A program made the translations under genes and the position numbers. Source: VXYL01 sp965243095 (GTDB lineage Bacteria > Pseudomonadota > Gammaproteobacteria > Pseudomonadales > Azotimanducaceae). Taken from it: a stretch of DNA of 64,000 bases. Location: the NCBI GenBank assembly GCA_965243095.1, contig OZ251530.1:682001-746000 (forward strand), read 5' to 3'. The notes beneath the pieces were generated by a model, which was not told the origin of the DNA, did no database searches, and saw nothing but the letters and a program-made list of their open reading frames with translations. Positions 54,789 through 63,696 of this stretch are shown here, one piece after another (position 1 is the first letter of the stretch; each line of letters opens with the position of its first letter).

Positions 54789-56081
54789 ATGATGCTGCGG
54801 ATGGCCCATCACGCGCTTCCCTCTGACGTTCGCGCATCGCTCGCCCGTCTGGCCGAGATGAGCGACCGTGCTCACCCGCTTGTTTTTGCTGGGCGCGATC
54901 AGGAGTTCGAGCTGCTGGATTCGGCCGTCTATGGCGCACAGCATGGCGGGGTTGGGCGCACGGTGGTCGTGCAAGGCATTCCCGGTGCCGGCAAGACCTC
55001 GCTGTTGAACGAGTACGCGAACCGGCTTTACGCACACGATCGGGAAGGGCAACCGCCCATCATTCCCGTACCGCTGCGTCCAGGCGATCTGAACTTGCCG
55101 TCGGCCGCCATCATTGAGGAGATCGACAGGCAGCTTTGTGCGCCTGTCGCCGTCAACGGCGCGGTGCCGGCGGCCAGAACGCTGTTCGCATCCTTCGCCA
55201 AACGGGATTTCAGCGAGTTCAGGCCGTCCGCGCGAGCGCCTGCGTCACTGCCGATCGCGCTCGACGAATACGCCACGTTCCGAGCGGGACGCAAGGGAAG
55301 CACCATCATGCTGCTTGTCGACGAGGCGCAGAACTTGGAAGACACGCGGCATGTGCGGGCTCACTTGGATGCGCTGCATGGCGGGGTAAGAGGCCACACC
55401 CGCATGCTGCTGGCCTGTTTCGGGCTGGCCAGCACCGCGGTGCGCCTGCGAACTTTGGGACTAGCGCGGCTCGCCAGCGAACACATCCGCACCATCGGCC
55501 AGTTGACGGACGCGGAGGCTTCGCGAGTGGTGGTCGGCACTCTCAACCTCGCGCTGGCGGGATACCCTTTTGATCACGATGTCCAGCGCCGGCGTTGGAT
55601 CGACGAGGCCGCGTACGCCATTCTGGGTGAGAGCGCCAACTTCCCCGTTCACCTGACGAACGGCTGTCGCGGCTTGGCCGAGATAGTGCTGAACGAAGGC
55701 GTGGCCACCAAGCCGCCCGACGAGGCGCTGCGCCGCAAATGCCGTGCATACCGAGACGAGTACTACAACGCCCGGCTGGCGCCTTGGCGGCGGCACACGA
55801 TTGCGCTGGCGCTGGCGTTCGGCACGGGCGACAGCGAGTGGATTCCGGCAAGCGACGTTGCGCGGTCTCTTATGGCTTCGGACAACTGGGGCTTGCCCGT
55901 GGATCAAGCGGCTGCCGCGAAAGTGATGGACGAGTTGCGCGACAACGGGTACGTCGAAGAACGAAACGGATCATGCCGTCCCGCCATCCCATCGATGACG
56001 TGGCATCTTCGCGCCACCCTCGGCGCACTGCCATCGGACAACGAAGCGGCTCGGCTGGTGTTGGACGGCCAACCGAGGTAG
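54789..56081 (+). CDS. AAA+ ATPase, copy C of paralogous family
   Basis: A 430-residue ATPase. FAGRDQEFELLD opens the domain, Walker A GIPGAGKT is at residues 63-70, and Walker B MLLVDEAQNLED lies near 178. The tail signatures NFPVHLTNGCRG and YYNARLAPWRRHTIALAL match copies A and B. It starts 33 bases after the endonuclease stop and may be in its transcript. ATG codons at 54789, 54792 and 54801 are all possible. The remnant at 39779 is closest to this copy. Confidence 0.85.
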   Translation: MMLRMAHHALPSDVRASLARLAEMSDRAHPLVFAGRDQEFELLDSAVYGAQHGGVGRTVVVQGIPGAGKTSLLNEYANRLYAHDREGQPPIIPVPLRPGDLNLPSAAIIEEIDRQLCAPVAVNGAVPAARTLFASFAKRDFSEFRPSARAPASLPIALDEYATFRAGRKGSTIMLLVDEAQNLEDTRHVRAHLDALHGGVRGHTRMLLACFGLASTAVRLRTLGLARLASEHIRTIGQLTDAEASRVVVGTLNLALAGYPFDHDVQRRRWIDEAAYAILGESANFPVHLTNGCRGLAEIVLNEGVATKPPDEALRRKCRAYRDEYYNARLAPWRRHTIALALAFGTGDSEWIPASDVARSLMASDNWGLPVDQAAAAKVMDELRDNGYVEERNGSCRPAIPSMTWHLRATLGALPSDNEAARLVLDGQPR

Positions 56082-56086
56082 ACACG

Positions 56087-57055
56087 ATGGCGCGGATCGA
56101 GTTCGAGGTCGTTGAAGGCTGGGAGAAGCTGCCGGAAGGCTGGAGCTTCGTGGAGGTCGCCGGCGTGGCGACGGACTCGCGGGATCGCGTCTACGCCTTC
56201 AACCGCGGCGAGCATCCGGTGATCGTCTTCGATGCGGACGGCAACTTTCTCGATGCGTGGGGCGAGGGCGTCTTCACCAACGCGCACGGCATCTACATCG
56301 GGCCGGACGATCGCATCTATCTCGCCGACAACTTCGACCACACCGTGCGCATCTTCCAGCCGGACGGCACGCTGCTGCAAACGCTCGGCGAGAAAGACCA
56401 GCCGGCCGACACCGGCTTCGTCCCCGGCCGGACGCCGGTGCAGTTCGGCGGCGGGCCGTTCAACCGCGTCACCAACGTCGCGCTCTCCAGCGCGGGCGAT
56501 CTCTACATAGCGGACGGCTACGGCAACGCCAGAGTCCACCAATTCTCCGCCGAGGGCGAACACCGTTTTTCGTGGGGCGAACCCGGCCGCGGCCCGGGCG
56601 AGTTCCGCCTGCCGCACGCCATCGCCGTGGACAAGGACGACACGGTGTACGTGGCCGACCGCGAGAACTCGCGCATCCAAGTGTTCACGGCGAACGGCGA
56701 CTATGTGAGGGAGTGGAACCACGTCATCCGCCCGGACGATCTGTACATCGACGCGGACGACATCCTCTATGTGGCGGAACTTGGGGAGATCGCGGGGCGG
56801 AGCCCGGACGTGGAGATCCTGCCGCACACGCCCCACGCCCGCGTCACGCTGATGGACTTGGATGGCGCGGTGATCACCCGCTTCGGCGGCGCGGATCCGG
56901 TGCGGCCCGGCAACTTCTTCGCCCCGCACGGCATCTGGGCGGACTCGAAGGGCGACCTGTACGTCTCCGAGGTGGTGTACAGCGGCGGGGGCAACCGCGG
57001 GCTGGTGCCGCTCGATTGCCATGCGCTGCAGAAGTTCGTGCGGGTGCGTGGTTAG
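56087..57055 (+). CDS. NHL-repeat beta-propeller protein
   Basis: A 322-residue protein with about six NHL/SMP-30-type blades, for example GVATDSRDRVYAFNRGEHPVIVFDADGN, AHGIYIGPDDRIYLADNFDHTVRIFQPDG and AIAVDKDDTVYVADRENSRIQVF. This resembles the peptidyl-alpha-hydroxyglycine amidating lyase family. No signal peptide is seen, so it is presumably cytosolic. It starts five bases after the ATPase stop. Substrate is unknown. It converges on the gene at 57125. Confidence 0.87.
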   Translation: MARIEFEVVEGWEKLPEGWSFVEVAGVATDSRDRVYAFNRGEHPVIVFDADGNFLDAWGEGVFTNAHGIYIGPDDRIYLADNFDHTVRIFQPDGTLLQTLGEKDQPADTGFVPGRTPVQFGGGPFNRVTNVALSSAGDLYIADGYGNARVHQFSAEGEHRFSWGEPGRGPGEFRLPHAIAVDKDDTVYVADRENSRIQVFTANGDYVREWNHVIRPDDLYIDADDILYVAELGEIAGRSPDVEILPHTPHARVTLMDLDGAVITRFGGADPVRPGNFFAPHGIWADSKGDLYVSEVVYSGGGNRGLVPLDCHALQKFVRVRG

Positions 57056-57124
57056 GCGGGGGTCGCGCCCGGGCGCACCCTTGAAATCGCCGAAGGGCGC
57101 ACAGTCACACGGAGCGGCACCGGG

Positions 57125-59716
57125 TCAGGGCTGAGGGGCCAATTCGAGCGAAACGGTCTGGCGTCCGTCCACGACGATCCGCTGCGATAGCTCCGCGAAA
57201 TCGCCGTGCCTGACGCGCAGCAGGTACTCGCGCGCGTCCAAGCCCTCGAACCGGAAAGCGCCGTCGCTGGCGACTTGGCGGTGGAGCGAGATGGCGGGCG
57301 AACCGCCTTCCGGAGATCTGAGGCTCACCCAAGGCCCATCCTCGGCAGCGCCGCGACGCTTGCGCGGCGAACCGCCTTGCGGGGGTTTGAGGCTCACCCA
57401 AGCGCCCGCGACCACGCGGCCGGTGCCGGCCGCTCGCACGGTGCCGGAGAGCTGGTTGGGCGGAAGCGCCATATCCAAGGTGGCCGAACCGGCCACGTCC
57501 ACATGGAACTCGCGGCCGGTGTCGGTGGCGACGGCGTGTGGCCCGTTCGAGATGCCCGCCGCCACATAGCGGCCCACGTCGTTCGTCTGCGTATGCACGA
57601 TGGGCTGCGACCGATCCTCGGGCATCACCGCCAAGCGGATGCCGGCGAGCGGGCGGCCTTGGGCGGTGACAATGCCGGTTAGCCGCGCTCGCGCCGTGAA
57701 ATCGAAATGCAACCGCGTCTCGCCTTGATCGTTCAGCTGGCCCTCGAACACAAGGCCGCGGCCGTTCGGCGTTTGCGCCTTGCCGACGAACTCTGCGGGA
57801 ATCCCCTGCATGGTGAACGGGCCGTTCCGGAAACTCCTCGTCGTGGCCAAACGCCCCTTGCGCTCGCGCACCTCGATGGTTGCGTACTCGTTGCGAAACA
57901 GGCCGGTGATGGCACCCGTCATCCGCCCGGCGGGGTCGACTCGCAGCACCAACCCGTCCACCGTTTCGCCGTCTCGGAGGGTTACGACGCGGCCGTCGAC
58001 CACCCCGTCAAAGGAATTCGCTTTGACGCGGTACTCGCCGGCTGCAAGGCCCTTCCAGCGGAACGAGCCGTCGGCGGCGACATCCTGCTGCCGAAGGTAG
58101 TCCCAACCCCGGGTATCCAAGTCGACAACGCCCGTGGCCGGGCTGCCGTCCTCGAACACCAGCGATCCGGCGATCACGCCTTCGCCGAAGGACATGTCGA
58201 TCTCGATGTGTTCGCTGTCCGGCGGCAATTCGACCAACTTGCGGCCGCCCCGCGCCGTCACTTCCAGCACATCCGTGCGCGTGGACAACGCGTTCAACGC
58301 GAACGTGCCGTCGGCGGCCGTGGTGCTCCAGACGGACCGATTCGAGGCGGCGTGTCTCAAGGCGCGGTCCGTGTATTGCGACGGGCTGCGGCGCACCTGC
58401 GCCCCGGCCACCGGTTGCAGCGTGTTTGCGTCGCGCACGCGTCCGGTGATGGGGCGTTCGCGGGCGAGGGCTGTTTCGCCCAAGTCGTACTCGCTCGCTT
58501 GGTCGGTGAACAGCCTGACGAAGTGCGGGATGTACGTCGGCGCTTCGATGCGCAACCACCCGGTCTGCGGCGCTACGAGCATCTCGAAGCGACCATCTTG
58601 GTGCGCGATATCCGGGGCGCGGTCAAGGACGGTTTGGAACGCCGCCACGGGCTCGCCGGTGGCGGCGTCCACCACCCGGCCGCGCAGCAGGTGGCGACGC
58701 AGCCGCAGCTTTACGCCTTCGCTCGGCACCAAGACCGTTTGGCGCATGCTCGACCCCAACGCCTTGGACGTGGCGAAGAGCCCGACATTCGATTCGGCCT
58801 CGAACGGGCCAAGCCGGAACGCGCCCGCTTCGTCCGTTTCCACAGTGGCGTGGCGCAGCGCCGCCTGGGTGTGCAAAGCGCCGTCCGGTTCAAGGTAGTC
58901 CACGCCCTTGTGTTGGTGCCACTGCGCGGTCACTTTCACGCCGGAGATGCCCGTGCCGTCGACATCCACCACCTCACCGGCCACGAAATGCTCCTTGGAG
59001 AGCGTTACAGCGAGCCGGTTCGGCGCGCCGGCGTGGACGTCCACGGAACGCACGACGCGAACATGCCCGTCCAAGGTCGCCTGCACCAAGTGCGGCCCCG
59101 CCTCCAAGCCGGCGACGCGAACCGCTCCATCGCGGTCGGTGTGCCAAACCGGCCATTGCGCCGGCGGCACTTGCGCGGTATGTCCATCGCGGGAGAGGTC
59201 CACCGTCACATCCAGCAGCGAAACGTCGTACCACGTCTTTGCCAGCACGTTTAACACGGCGCGGGTTCCCGGCACGACGGCGATGCGCGCGCCGGCGAGC
59301 GGCGCGTCGTTGTCCGAGCGGACGCGGACGTCCAGCTCGATGCCGCGCCGCAGCCGCAGTTCTATTTCCGGGGACGGGGCCCCTCGCGCATCAGGCTGGC
59401 TCTTGACCGGCGCGGGTCGTCCGACGGGAACCGGCACCAGCAGCGGAACCCGGCCTTTTGCCACCGCCACCAGCACAGCCGCTTCGTCCGCCGGCAGCGC
59501 AACCTTGAACTCGGCGCCCTCAACGAAGGTCCATTGTTGGTTCTCAGGTGCCGCGCCAACAACCCCGAGCCAGACGCCTTCGCCACCCTCGTTGCCAAGC
59601 ACCCGCCCCTCGAGGATCGCCCCTTCCTCCGGCGGCGCACCGGCGACCCGCACCACGCCACAGGCCAAGAGGCAAACCGCCGTCCAACGAACCATGTGCC
59701 CAAGGCCCCTCGCCAT
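57125..59716 (-). CDS. Secreted protein with carboxypeptidase-regulatory-like repeats
   Basis: An 863-residue protein starting with a signal peptide (MVRWTAVCLLACGVVRVAGA). It is made of about eight beta-sandwich modules of the carboxypeptidase regulatory-like type, each with a G-x-V-x-D/x-x-G-x-P-V-x-G-A pattern and a DGxFxxxGL ending (ADGTFALNALS, ADGSFRWKGLAAGEYRV, SDGAFRFEGLDAREYLL). There is no catalytic domain, so it is likely an extracytoplasmic structural or binding protein. A 23-residue in-frame duplication lies near the C-terminus. The ATG at 59716 is preferred to a GTG at 59743 inside rsmG. Confidence 0.8.
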   Translation of the reverse strand: MARGLGHMVRWTAVCLLACGVVRVAGAPPEEGAILEGRVLGNEGGEGVWLGVVGAAPENQQWTFVEGAEFKVALPADEAAVLVAVAKGRVPLLVPVPVGRPAPVKSQPDARGAPSPEIELRLRRGIELDVRVRSDNDAPLAGARIAVVPGTRAVLNVLAKTWYDVSLLDVTVDLSRDGHTAQVPPAQWPVWHTDRDGAVRVAGLEAGPHLVQATLDGHVRVVRSVDVHAGAPNRLAVTLSKEHFVAGEVVDVDGTGISGVKVTAQWHQHKGVDYLEPDGALHTQAALRHATVETDEAGAFRLGPFEAESNVGLFATSKALGSSMRQTVLVPSEGVKLRLRRHLLRGRVVDAATGEPVAAFQTVLDRAPDIAHQDGRFEMLVAPQTGWLRIEAPTYIPHFVRLFTDQASEYDLGETALARERPITGRVRDANTLQPVAGAQVRRSPSQYTDRALRHAASNRSVWSTTAADGTFALNALSTRTDVLEVTARGGRKLVELPPDSEHIEIDMSFGEGVIAGSLVFEDGSPATGVVDLDTRGWDYLRQQDVAADGSFRWKGLAAGEYRVKANSFDGVVDGRVVTLRDGETVDGLVLRVDPAGRMTGAITGLFRNEYATIEVRERKGRLATTRSFRNGPFTMQGIPAEFVGKAQTPNGRGLVFEGQLNDQGETRLHFDFTARARLTGIVTAQGRPLAGIRLAVMPEDRSQPIVHTQTNDVGRYVAAGISNGPHAVATDTGREFHVDVAGSATLDMALPPNQLSGTVRAAGTGRVVAGAWVSLKPPQGGSPRKRRGAAEDGPWVSLRSPEGGSPAISLHRQVASDGAFRFEGLDAREYLLRVRHGDFAELSQRIVVDGRQTVSLELAPQP
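57298..57400. repeat. In-frame 69-bp duplication in the carboxypeptidase-regulatory gene
   Basis: The bases encoding WVSLKPPQGGSP (57367-57400) and WVSLRSPEGGSP (57298-57331) are near copies 69 bases apart, exactly 23 codons. Between them lies RKRRGAAEDGP, unlike the rest of the protein. It looks like an inserted element flanked by a duplicated target or a local duplication. Confidence 0.7.
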
Positions 59717-59732
59717 TTGATTGCACTCTACA

Positions 59733-60380
59733 TCATGCTTCACCGCCGTTCCGGCGTACGACGGTCACCCAGCTATCCCGGCCAACCACCGCGGATTCGA
59801 CGATCGCGCCGCCGGCGAGGGGCGCGCCGTCCAACGGTTCTCTCGATTGCAGCAGCCCAACGCCGTCGGCGGCCAGGAACCGGCGCATGAGCTGCCACGC
59901 GGCTGGTGGCGGGGCCAAAGCGCGGGCCGCGACGGTGTCGAAGGTTCGCTCGGCGGGGTAGGTGGCGGCGTCGGCCACGGCCAGCTCCACGTTGCGTAGC
60001 TCTAGCTCGATGATGGCTTGGCGTAGGAACCGGCTCTTGCGTTCGCTGCGTTCCAGCAGCAGCACGGGCGCATCGGGCCTCGCGATGGCGAGCGGCACGC
60101 CGGGCAGGCCGGCGCCGGTGCCCACGTCCAGCAGGCGGCCTTGGCACCACGGCAGCAGGGTGAGGCTGTCGCGGATGTGGCGTTCGCGCAGGCGGCGCAG
60201 GTCGCCTTTGGAGACCAGGCCGCAGTAGCGGTTCCACTTGCGGATCAGCGCCTCGAACGCCCGCAGCTTGCGCTGGGCGGAGGCGGAGAGGGCCGCTTCC
60301 GCGTTCGCCGGATGTTGCCGGCGGCCGGCGGCCGCGTCCGCGTCAGGCGCGGAGGGCTTCGTCGCGTGCGCGCTTGGCAT
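59733..60380 (-). CDS. rsmG: 16S rRNA 7-methylguanosine methyltransferase RsmG
   Basis: A 215-residue SAM methyltransferase that methylates G527 of 16S rRNA. The SAM motif LDVGTGAGLPGVPLAI and the N-terminal helices NRYCGLVSKGD are present. The N-terminal 30 residues are Ala/Pro-rich and not conserved. It overlaps mnmG by 38 bases. In related genomes parA follows; here 25.7 kb of other genes intervenes. Confidence 0.96.
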   Translation of the reverse strand: MPSAHATKPSAPDADAAAGRRQHPANAEAALSASAQRKLRAFEALIRKWNRYCGLVSKGDLRRLRERHIRDSLTLLPWCQGRLLDVGTGAGLPGVPLAIARPDAPVLLLERSERKSRFLRQAIIELELRNVELAVADAATYPAERTFDTVAARALAPPPAAWQLMRRFLAADGVGLLQSREPLDGAPLAGGAIVESAVVGRDSWVTVVRRNGGEA

Positions 60381-62235
60381 GCACCAACAGCAGCGACAGC
60401 GCCGCTGGTGTCACGCCCGGCACCCGCGCCGCTTCGGCGAGGTTGGCCGGCCGGCGGGCGCGCAGCTTCTCCGTGAGCTCGTTGGAGAGGCCGGAAATGG
60501 CGGCGTAGTCGAAGTCCGGCGGCAGCGGCATGGCTTCGTTCTCCTTTACTTGGGCGATCTCGTCGTCTTGGCGGGCGAGATAGCCCTCGTATTTGGCGTC
60601 GATGGCGAGCTGCGCCAGCACTTCCGCGGCCATACCGACGCCTTGCGCCTCCAGCGCCGGGGCCAAGGCGTCCGCGTCCACGCCCGGGCGCTTGAGCAAG
60701 TCGCGCACCGATACCGTTTGGGCGATGCGCTCGCCGGTGGCTTTGAGCACGGCGCCGGCGAGGTCGCCGCTGGGCGTCACCATCGTCTTGGCCAGCCGCG
60801 CCGCGCCTTCGCGCAAGGCGTCCTTCCGGGTGGAGAACGCCTGCCAGCGCGCGTCGTCCACCAAGCCGAGCGAGCGGCCCGTTGGCGTTAGGCGCAAGTC
60901 CGCGTTGTCTTGGCGCAGGCGCAGGCGGTATTCGGCGCGGCTGGTGAACATGCGGTACGGCTCGGTGACGCCCAAGGTGACCAAGTCGTCCACCAGCACG
61001 CCCAGATAGGCTTCGTAGCGCGCCGGGCACCACGGCGGCTCGCCGGCGACGGCGCGGGCGGCGTTCAGGCCGGCCAAGAGCCCTTGCGCCGCGGCTTCCT
61101 CGTAGCCGGTGGTGCCGTTGATCTGGCCGGCGAAGTACAAGCCTTCCACGCAGCGCGTTTGCAGGCTGGGCTGCAGGTCGCGGGGATCGAAGAAATCGTA
61201 CTCGATGGCGTAGCCGGGGCGGCTGATGTGCGCGTGCTCGAAGCCGCGGATGCTGCGCACCGCGGCAAGCTGCACGTCGAACGGCAGGCTGGTGGAGATG
61301 CCGTTGGGGTACAGCTCGCGGGTGCCGAGCCCTTCCGGTTCCACGAACACCTGGTGGGCGGCGCGGTCGGCGAAGCGCACCACCTTGTCTTCGATGGAGG
61401 GGCAGTAGCGCGGGCCGATCGCCTCGATCACGCCGGAGTACATGGGCGAGCGATCCAGCCCGCCGCGGATGATCTCGTGGGTGCGTTCGTTGGTGTGGGT
61501 GATGTGGCAGGGCACTTGGCGCGGATGGGCGTCCGGCGTGGACAGGTGCGAGATGACCGGCCGCGGGGTGTCGCCCGGTTGCGGTTCCATCACAGTGAAG
61601 TCCACGGTGCGGCCATCTAGGCGCGGCGGTGTGCCGGTTTTCAGCCGATCCACGCGCAGCGGCAACGCCCGCAGGCGTTCCGCCAAGGCGTTGGCGGGGG
61701 GGTCGCCGGCGCGGCCGCCGGCTTGGTTCGTCAAGCCGATGTGGATGCGGCCGCCGAGGAAGGTGCCGGTGGTCAACACCACTTGGCGGGCCTCGAAACG
61801 CAGGCCCATCGCGGTGTCCACGCCGCGGACGCGGTCTTCGCGCACGAAGATATCCACCACCGGCTGTTGGAACAACGCGAGGTTCGGCTGCTGTTCCACC
61901 GCCCGGCGCATGGCGGCCCGGTACAGCGCCCGGTCCGCTTGGGCGCGGGTGGCGCGGACGGCCGGGCCTTTGCGCGAGTTCAGGGTGCGAATCTGGATGG
62001 CCGCCTGATCCGCGGCCAGCGCCATCGCGCCGCCCAAGGCGTCGATCTCGCGCACCAGATGCGACTTGCCGATGCCGCCGATGGCCGGATTACAGGACAT
62101 CTGACCGATGTCCTCAATGCTCTGCGTGAGCAGCAGCGTCGCCGCGCCCATCCGGGCCGAGGCGAGCGCGGCCTCGGCACCGGCATGGCCGCCGCCGATC
62201 ACGATCACATCGAAGCGTTGGGGGTGGTGGAGCAT
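60343..62235 (-). CDS. mnmG: tRNA modification enzyme MnmG
   Basis: A 630-residue FAD protein that forms cmnm5U34 in tRNA with MnmE. The FAD motif GGGHAG (14-19) is at the N-terminus, with the typical CNPAIGGIGKSHLVREIDALGG, ATRAQADRALYRAAMR and QINGTTGYEEAAAQGL. The ATG at 62235 is preferred; a GTG four codons upstream is possible. It is the first gene of the ancestral mnmG-rsmG-parAB-atp order. Confidence 0.98.
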   Translation of the reverse strand: MLHHPQRFDVIVIGGGHAGAEAALASARMGAATLLLTQSIEDIGQMSCNPAIGGIGKSHLVREIDALGGAMALAADQAAIQIRTLNSRKGPAVRATRAQADRALYRAAMRRAVEQQPNLALFQQPVVDIFVREDRVRGVDTAMGLRFEARQVVLTTGTFLGGRIHIGLTNQAGGRAGDPPANALAERLRALPLRVDRLKTGTPPRLDGRTVDFTVMEPQPGDTPRPVISHLSTPDAHPRQVPCHITHTNERTHEIIRGGLDRSPMYSGVIEAIGPRYCPSIEDKVVRFADRAAHQVFVEPEGLGTRELYPNGISTSLPFDVQLAAVRSIRGFEHAHISRPGYAIEYDFFDPRDLQPSLQTRCVEGLYFAGQINGTTGYEEAAAQGLLAGLNAARAVAGEPPWCPARYEAYLGVLVDDLVTLGVTEPYRMFTSRAEYRLRLRQDNADLRLTPTGRSLGLVDDARWQAFSTRKDALREGAARLAKTMVTPSGDLAGAVLKATGERIAQTVSVRDLLKRPGVDADALAPALEAQGVGMAAEVLAQLAIDAKYEGYLARQDDEIAQVKENEAMPLPPDFDYAAISGLSNELTEKLRARRPANLAEAARVPGVTPAALSLLLVHAKRARDEALRA

Positions 62236-62401
62236 CGCGCAAGTCACAAAGGGGAACGCCGGGCGGCAGCGAAACCAGCCGCCACAGGAAGCGGCGCGGA
62301 TATAAACACCCGCACAGCGCTGGTGTCAATGCCGACGTTGAAGAACGGCTACGGGAGCGTTCAACGGGTACCTCGTGACACCGCCCCACGGAACCGCCCG
62401 C

Positions 62402-62902
62402 TCAAGGGGAACGCGCCTTGGACTTCCCCACCTCCACTCGACGTTGGCGGTTGCGCTCGTAGTCGGGATGCTGCTTGTGCTCGCCATCCATGATGCGCTG
62501 TAGCGCCCTGCGGGGTCTATATCCGGGTATAGGAACGCCCGTGTAGCCGTTCGTCGTGGGGTGTCCGTGCAACAGGACATCCGCTACGGCGGATGCTCCT
62601 GCGAGTGTCATCCGCCGTATCTCGTCGGCGGTCATGCTACCCGGGTCTCGTCCTTCTTCCCCGTGATTCGGGTCGTCCACCACCAAGACGGGAATGTGCG
62701 GAGGATGCCTCTGGGCCATGTCTTTGTCATGCGTGACAAGACAAGTGTAGCCCTTGGCCGAAGCAGCCTCTTGCAGGGCGCCGTTTCGTCTGGTCCTCCA
62801 GCCCTCGTCGTGTGCTCGAACGACCGCATCCGGCAGGCCCAGAGCATCCACCAACCCATCCCTGAAATCGTTGCTGACGTTCACATCGAGCAACACCTTC
62901 AC
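62402..62902 (-). CDS. DUF5615-like PIN toxin
   Basis: A 166-residue protein whose first 90 residues fit the DUF5615/Mut7-C PIN fold: KVLLDVNVSNDFRDGLVDAL, then DEGWRTRRNGALQEAASAKG and CLVTHDKDMAQR, with acidic residues in the active-site positions. A 75-residue polar tail follows. The GTG start overlaps the DUF433 stop by four bases (GTGA). DUF433-DUF5615 is a known toxin-antitoxin combination; an RNase toxin role is inferred. Confidence 0.8.
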   Translation of the reverse strand: MKVLLDVNVSNDFRDGLVDALGLPDAVVRAHDEGWRTRRNGALQEAASAKGYTCLVTHDKDMAQRHPPHIPVLVVDDPNHGEEGRDPGSMTADEIRRMTLAGASAVADVLLHGHPTTNGYTGVPIPGYRPRRALQRIMDGEHKQHPDYERNRQRRVEVGKSKARSP

Positions 62903-63216
62903 GTCAAGGCAATCTCCTGTACGGCGTCTCGTTGCCGTCCGTCTCCCGACGACGCCACCCACGCGCGGGCGCGATCAACCGCCCCGCGGTCGTGCCCCAA
63001 GTCGTGAGTGGCGAATTTCAACACGTCCTTGAGTTCGTCGACTTTCATGCCGCCATAGCGCTCGCAAAAGGTGTGGATGGAGCCGCCCTGCGTCAAGTGT
63101 ATGAGCAGCTCCGCCACCGGCATCCGGGTCTCGCCGATGCAGACCTTCCCGCTCATCCTTTCCGGGTCGCTGGAAATGGGCATCCTGCTCAACGCCATCG
63201 TCGTGTCCTTCGCCAT
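62899..63216 (-). CDS. DUF433 antitoxin
   Basis: A 105-residue protein. The DUF433 core is ISSDPERMSGKVCIGETRMP, then ELLIHLTQGGSIHTFCERYG, with the winged-helix fold expected for DNA binding. DUF433 proteins act as antitoxins and autorepressors of DUF5615 partners. The start is ATG 63216, preceded by no strong ribosome site. It is coupled to the toxin gene. Confidence 0.85.
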   Translation of the reverse strand: MAKDTTMALSRMPISSDPERMSGKVCIGETRMPVAELLIHLTQGGSIHTFCERYGGMKVDELKDVLKFATHDLGHDRGAVDRARAWVASSGDGRQRDAVQEIALT

Positions 63217-63351
63217 TTAGTGCCGCAATCATACCGCCTGTGTACGGTTTGGTCGCTGGAAGCGCACAGCGTCACGGTTCTCATGCGGGGGTCGGGCTTC
63301 GTCATGGTGGCCACGAACGCACGTCGAGGGCGACCAACGCCCGACGCTCGC

Positions 63352-63696
63352 TCAAGCAGTGCTCGTGCGTTGCCCAGGCTCTTGCTCGGCGGTATTGGCG
63401 CGTCCGTCCGTCCTTGGGAGGGTGGCTTTGTTGAGGAGATTCCACGTTCGTCTGGGCAGCAAGCCCTGCTTGTTCTTCGTCACTTCAGCGATCAAGAAGC
63501 GGCCTTCGGAGAATTCTCGGATCCGCTCCGCGAGCTCCTGAGCGCCGCAATGCGACACGACGTAGAACGCGTGTGGGATGTCATAGCGCCAGTTGAGGAC
63601 TTCCGGCAGTTCGTCGAGGAATTCCCGAATCTGCTCGCGAGTGCCCACGTCATCGTTGTAGATGAACAAGTACGCACGCCGCTCGGTCATGGTCAT
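63352..63696 (-). CDS. Small protein of unknown function, possibly Cas2/SinR-like fold
   Basis: A 114-residue protein, YLFIYNDDVGTREQIREFLD, then WRYDIPHAFYVVSHCGAQELAERI and RFLIAEVTKNKQGLLPRRTW. Alternating strands and helices suggest a ferredoxin-like fold similar in size to Cas2, but no cas genes or repeats are near. The resemblance is from pattern only. Its start overlaps the end of the gene upstream, so the two are coupled. Confidence 0.6.
   Translation of the reverse strand: MTMTERRAYLFIYNDDVGTREQIREFLDELPEVLNWRYDIPHAFYVVSHCGAQELAERIREFSEGRFLIAEVTKNKQGLLPRRTWNLLNKATLPRTDGRANTAEQEPGQRTSTA

Noticed and set aside
57707..59254. 515-codon plus-strand frame
   Set aside because: It is a shadow of the carboxypeptidase-regulatory protein; no family resemblance.
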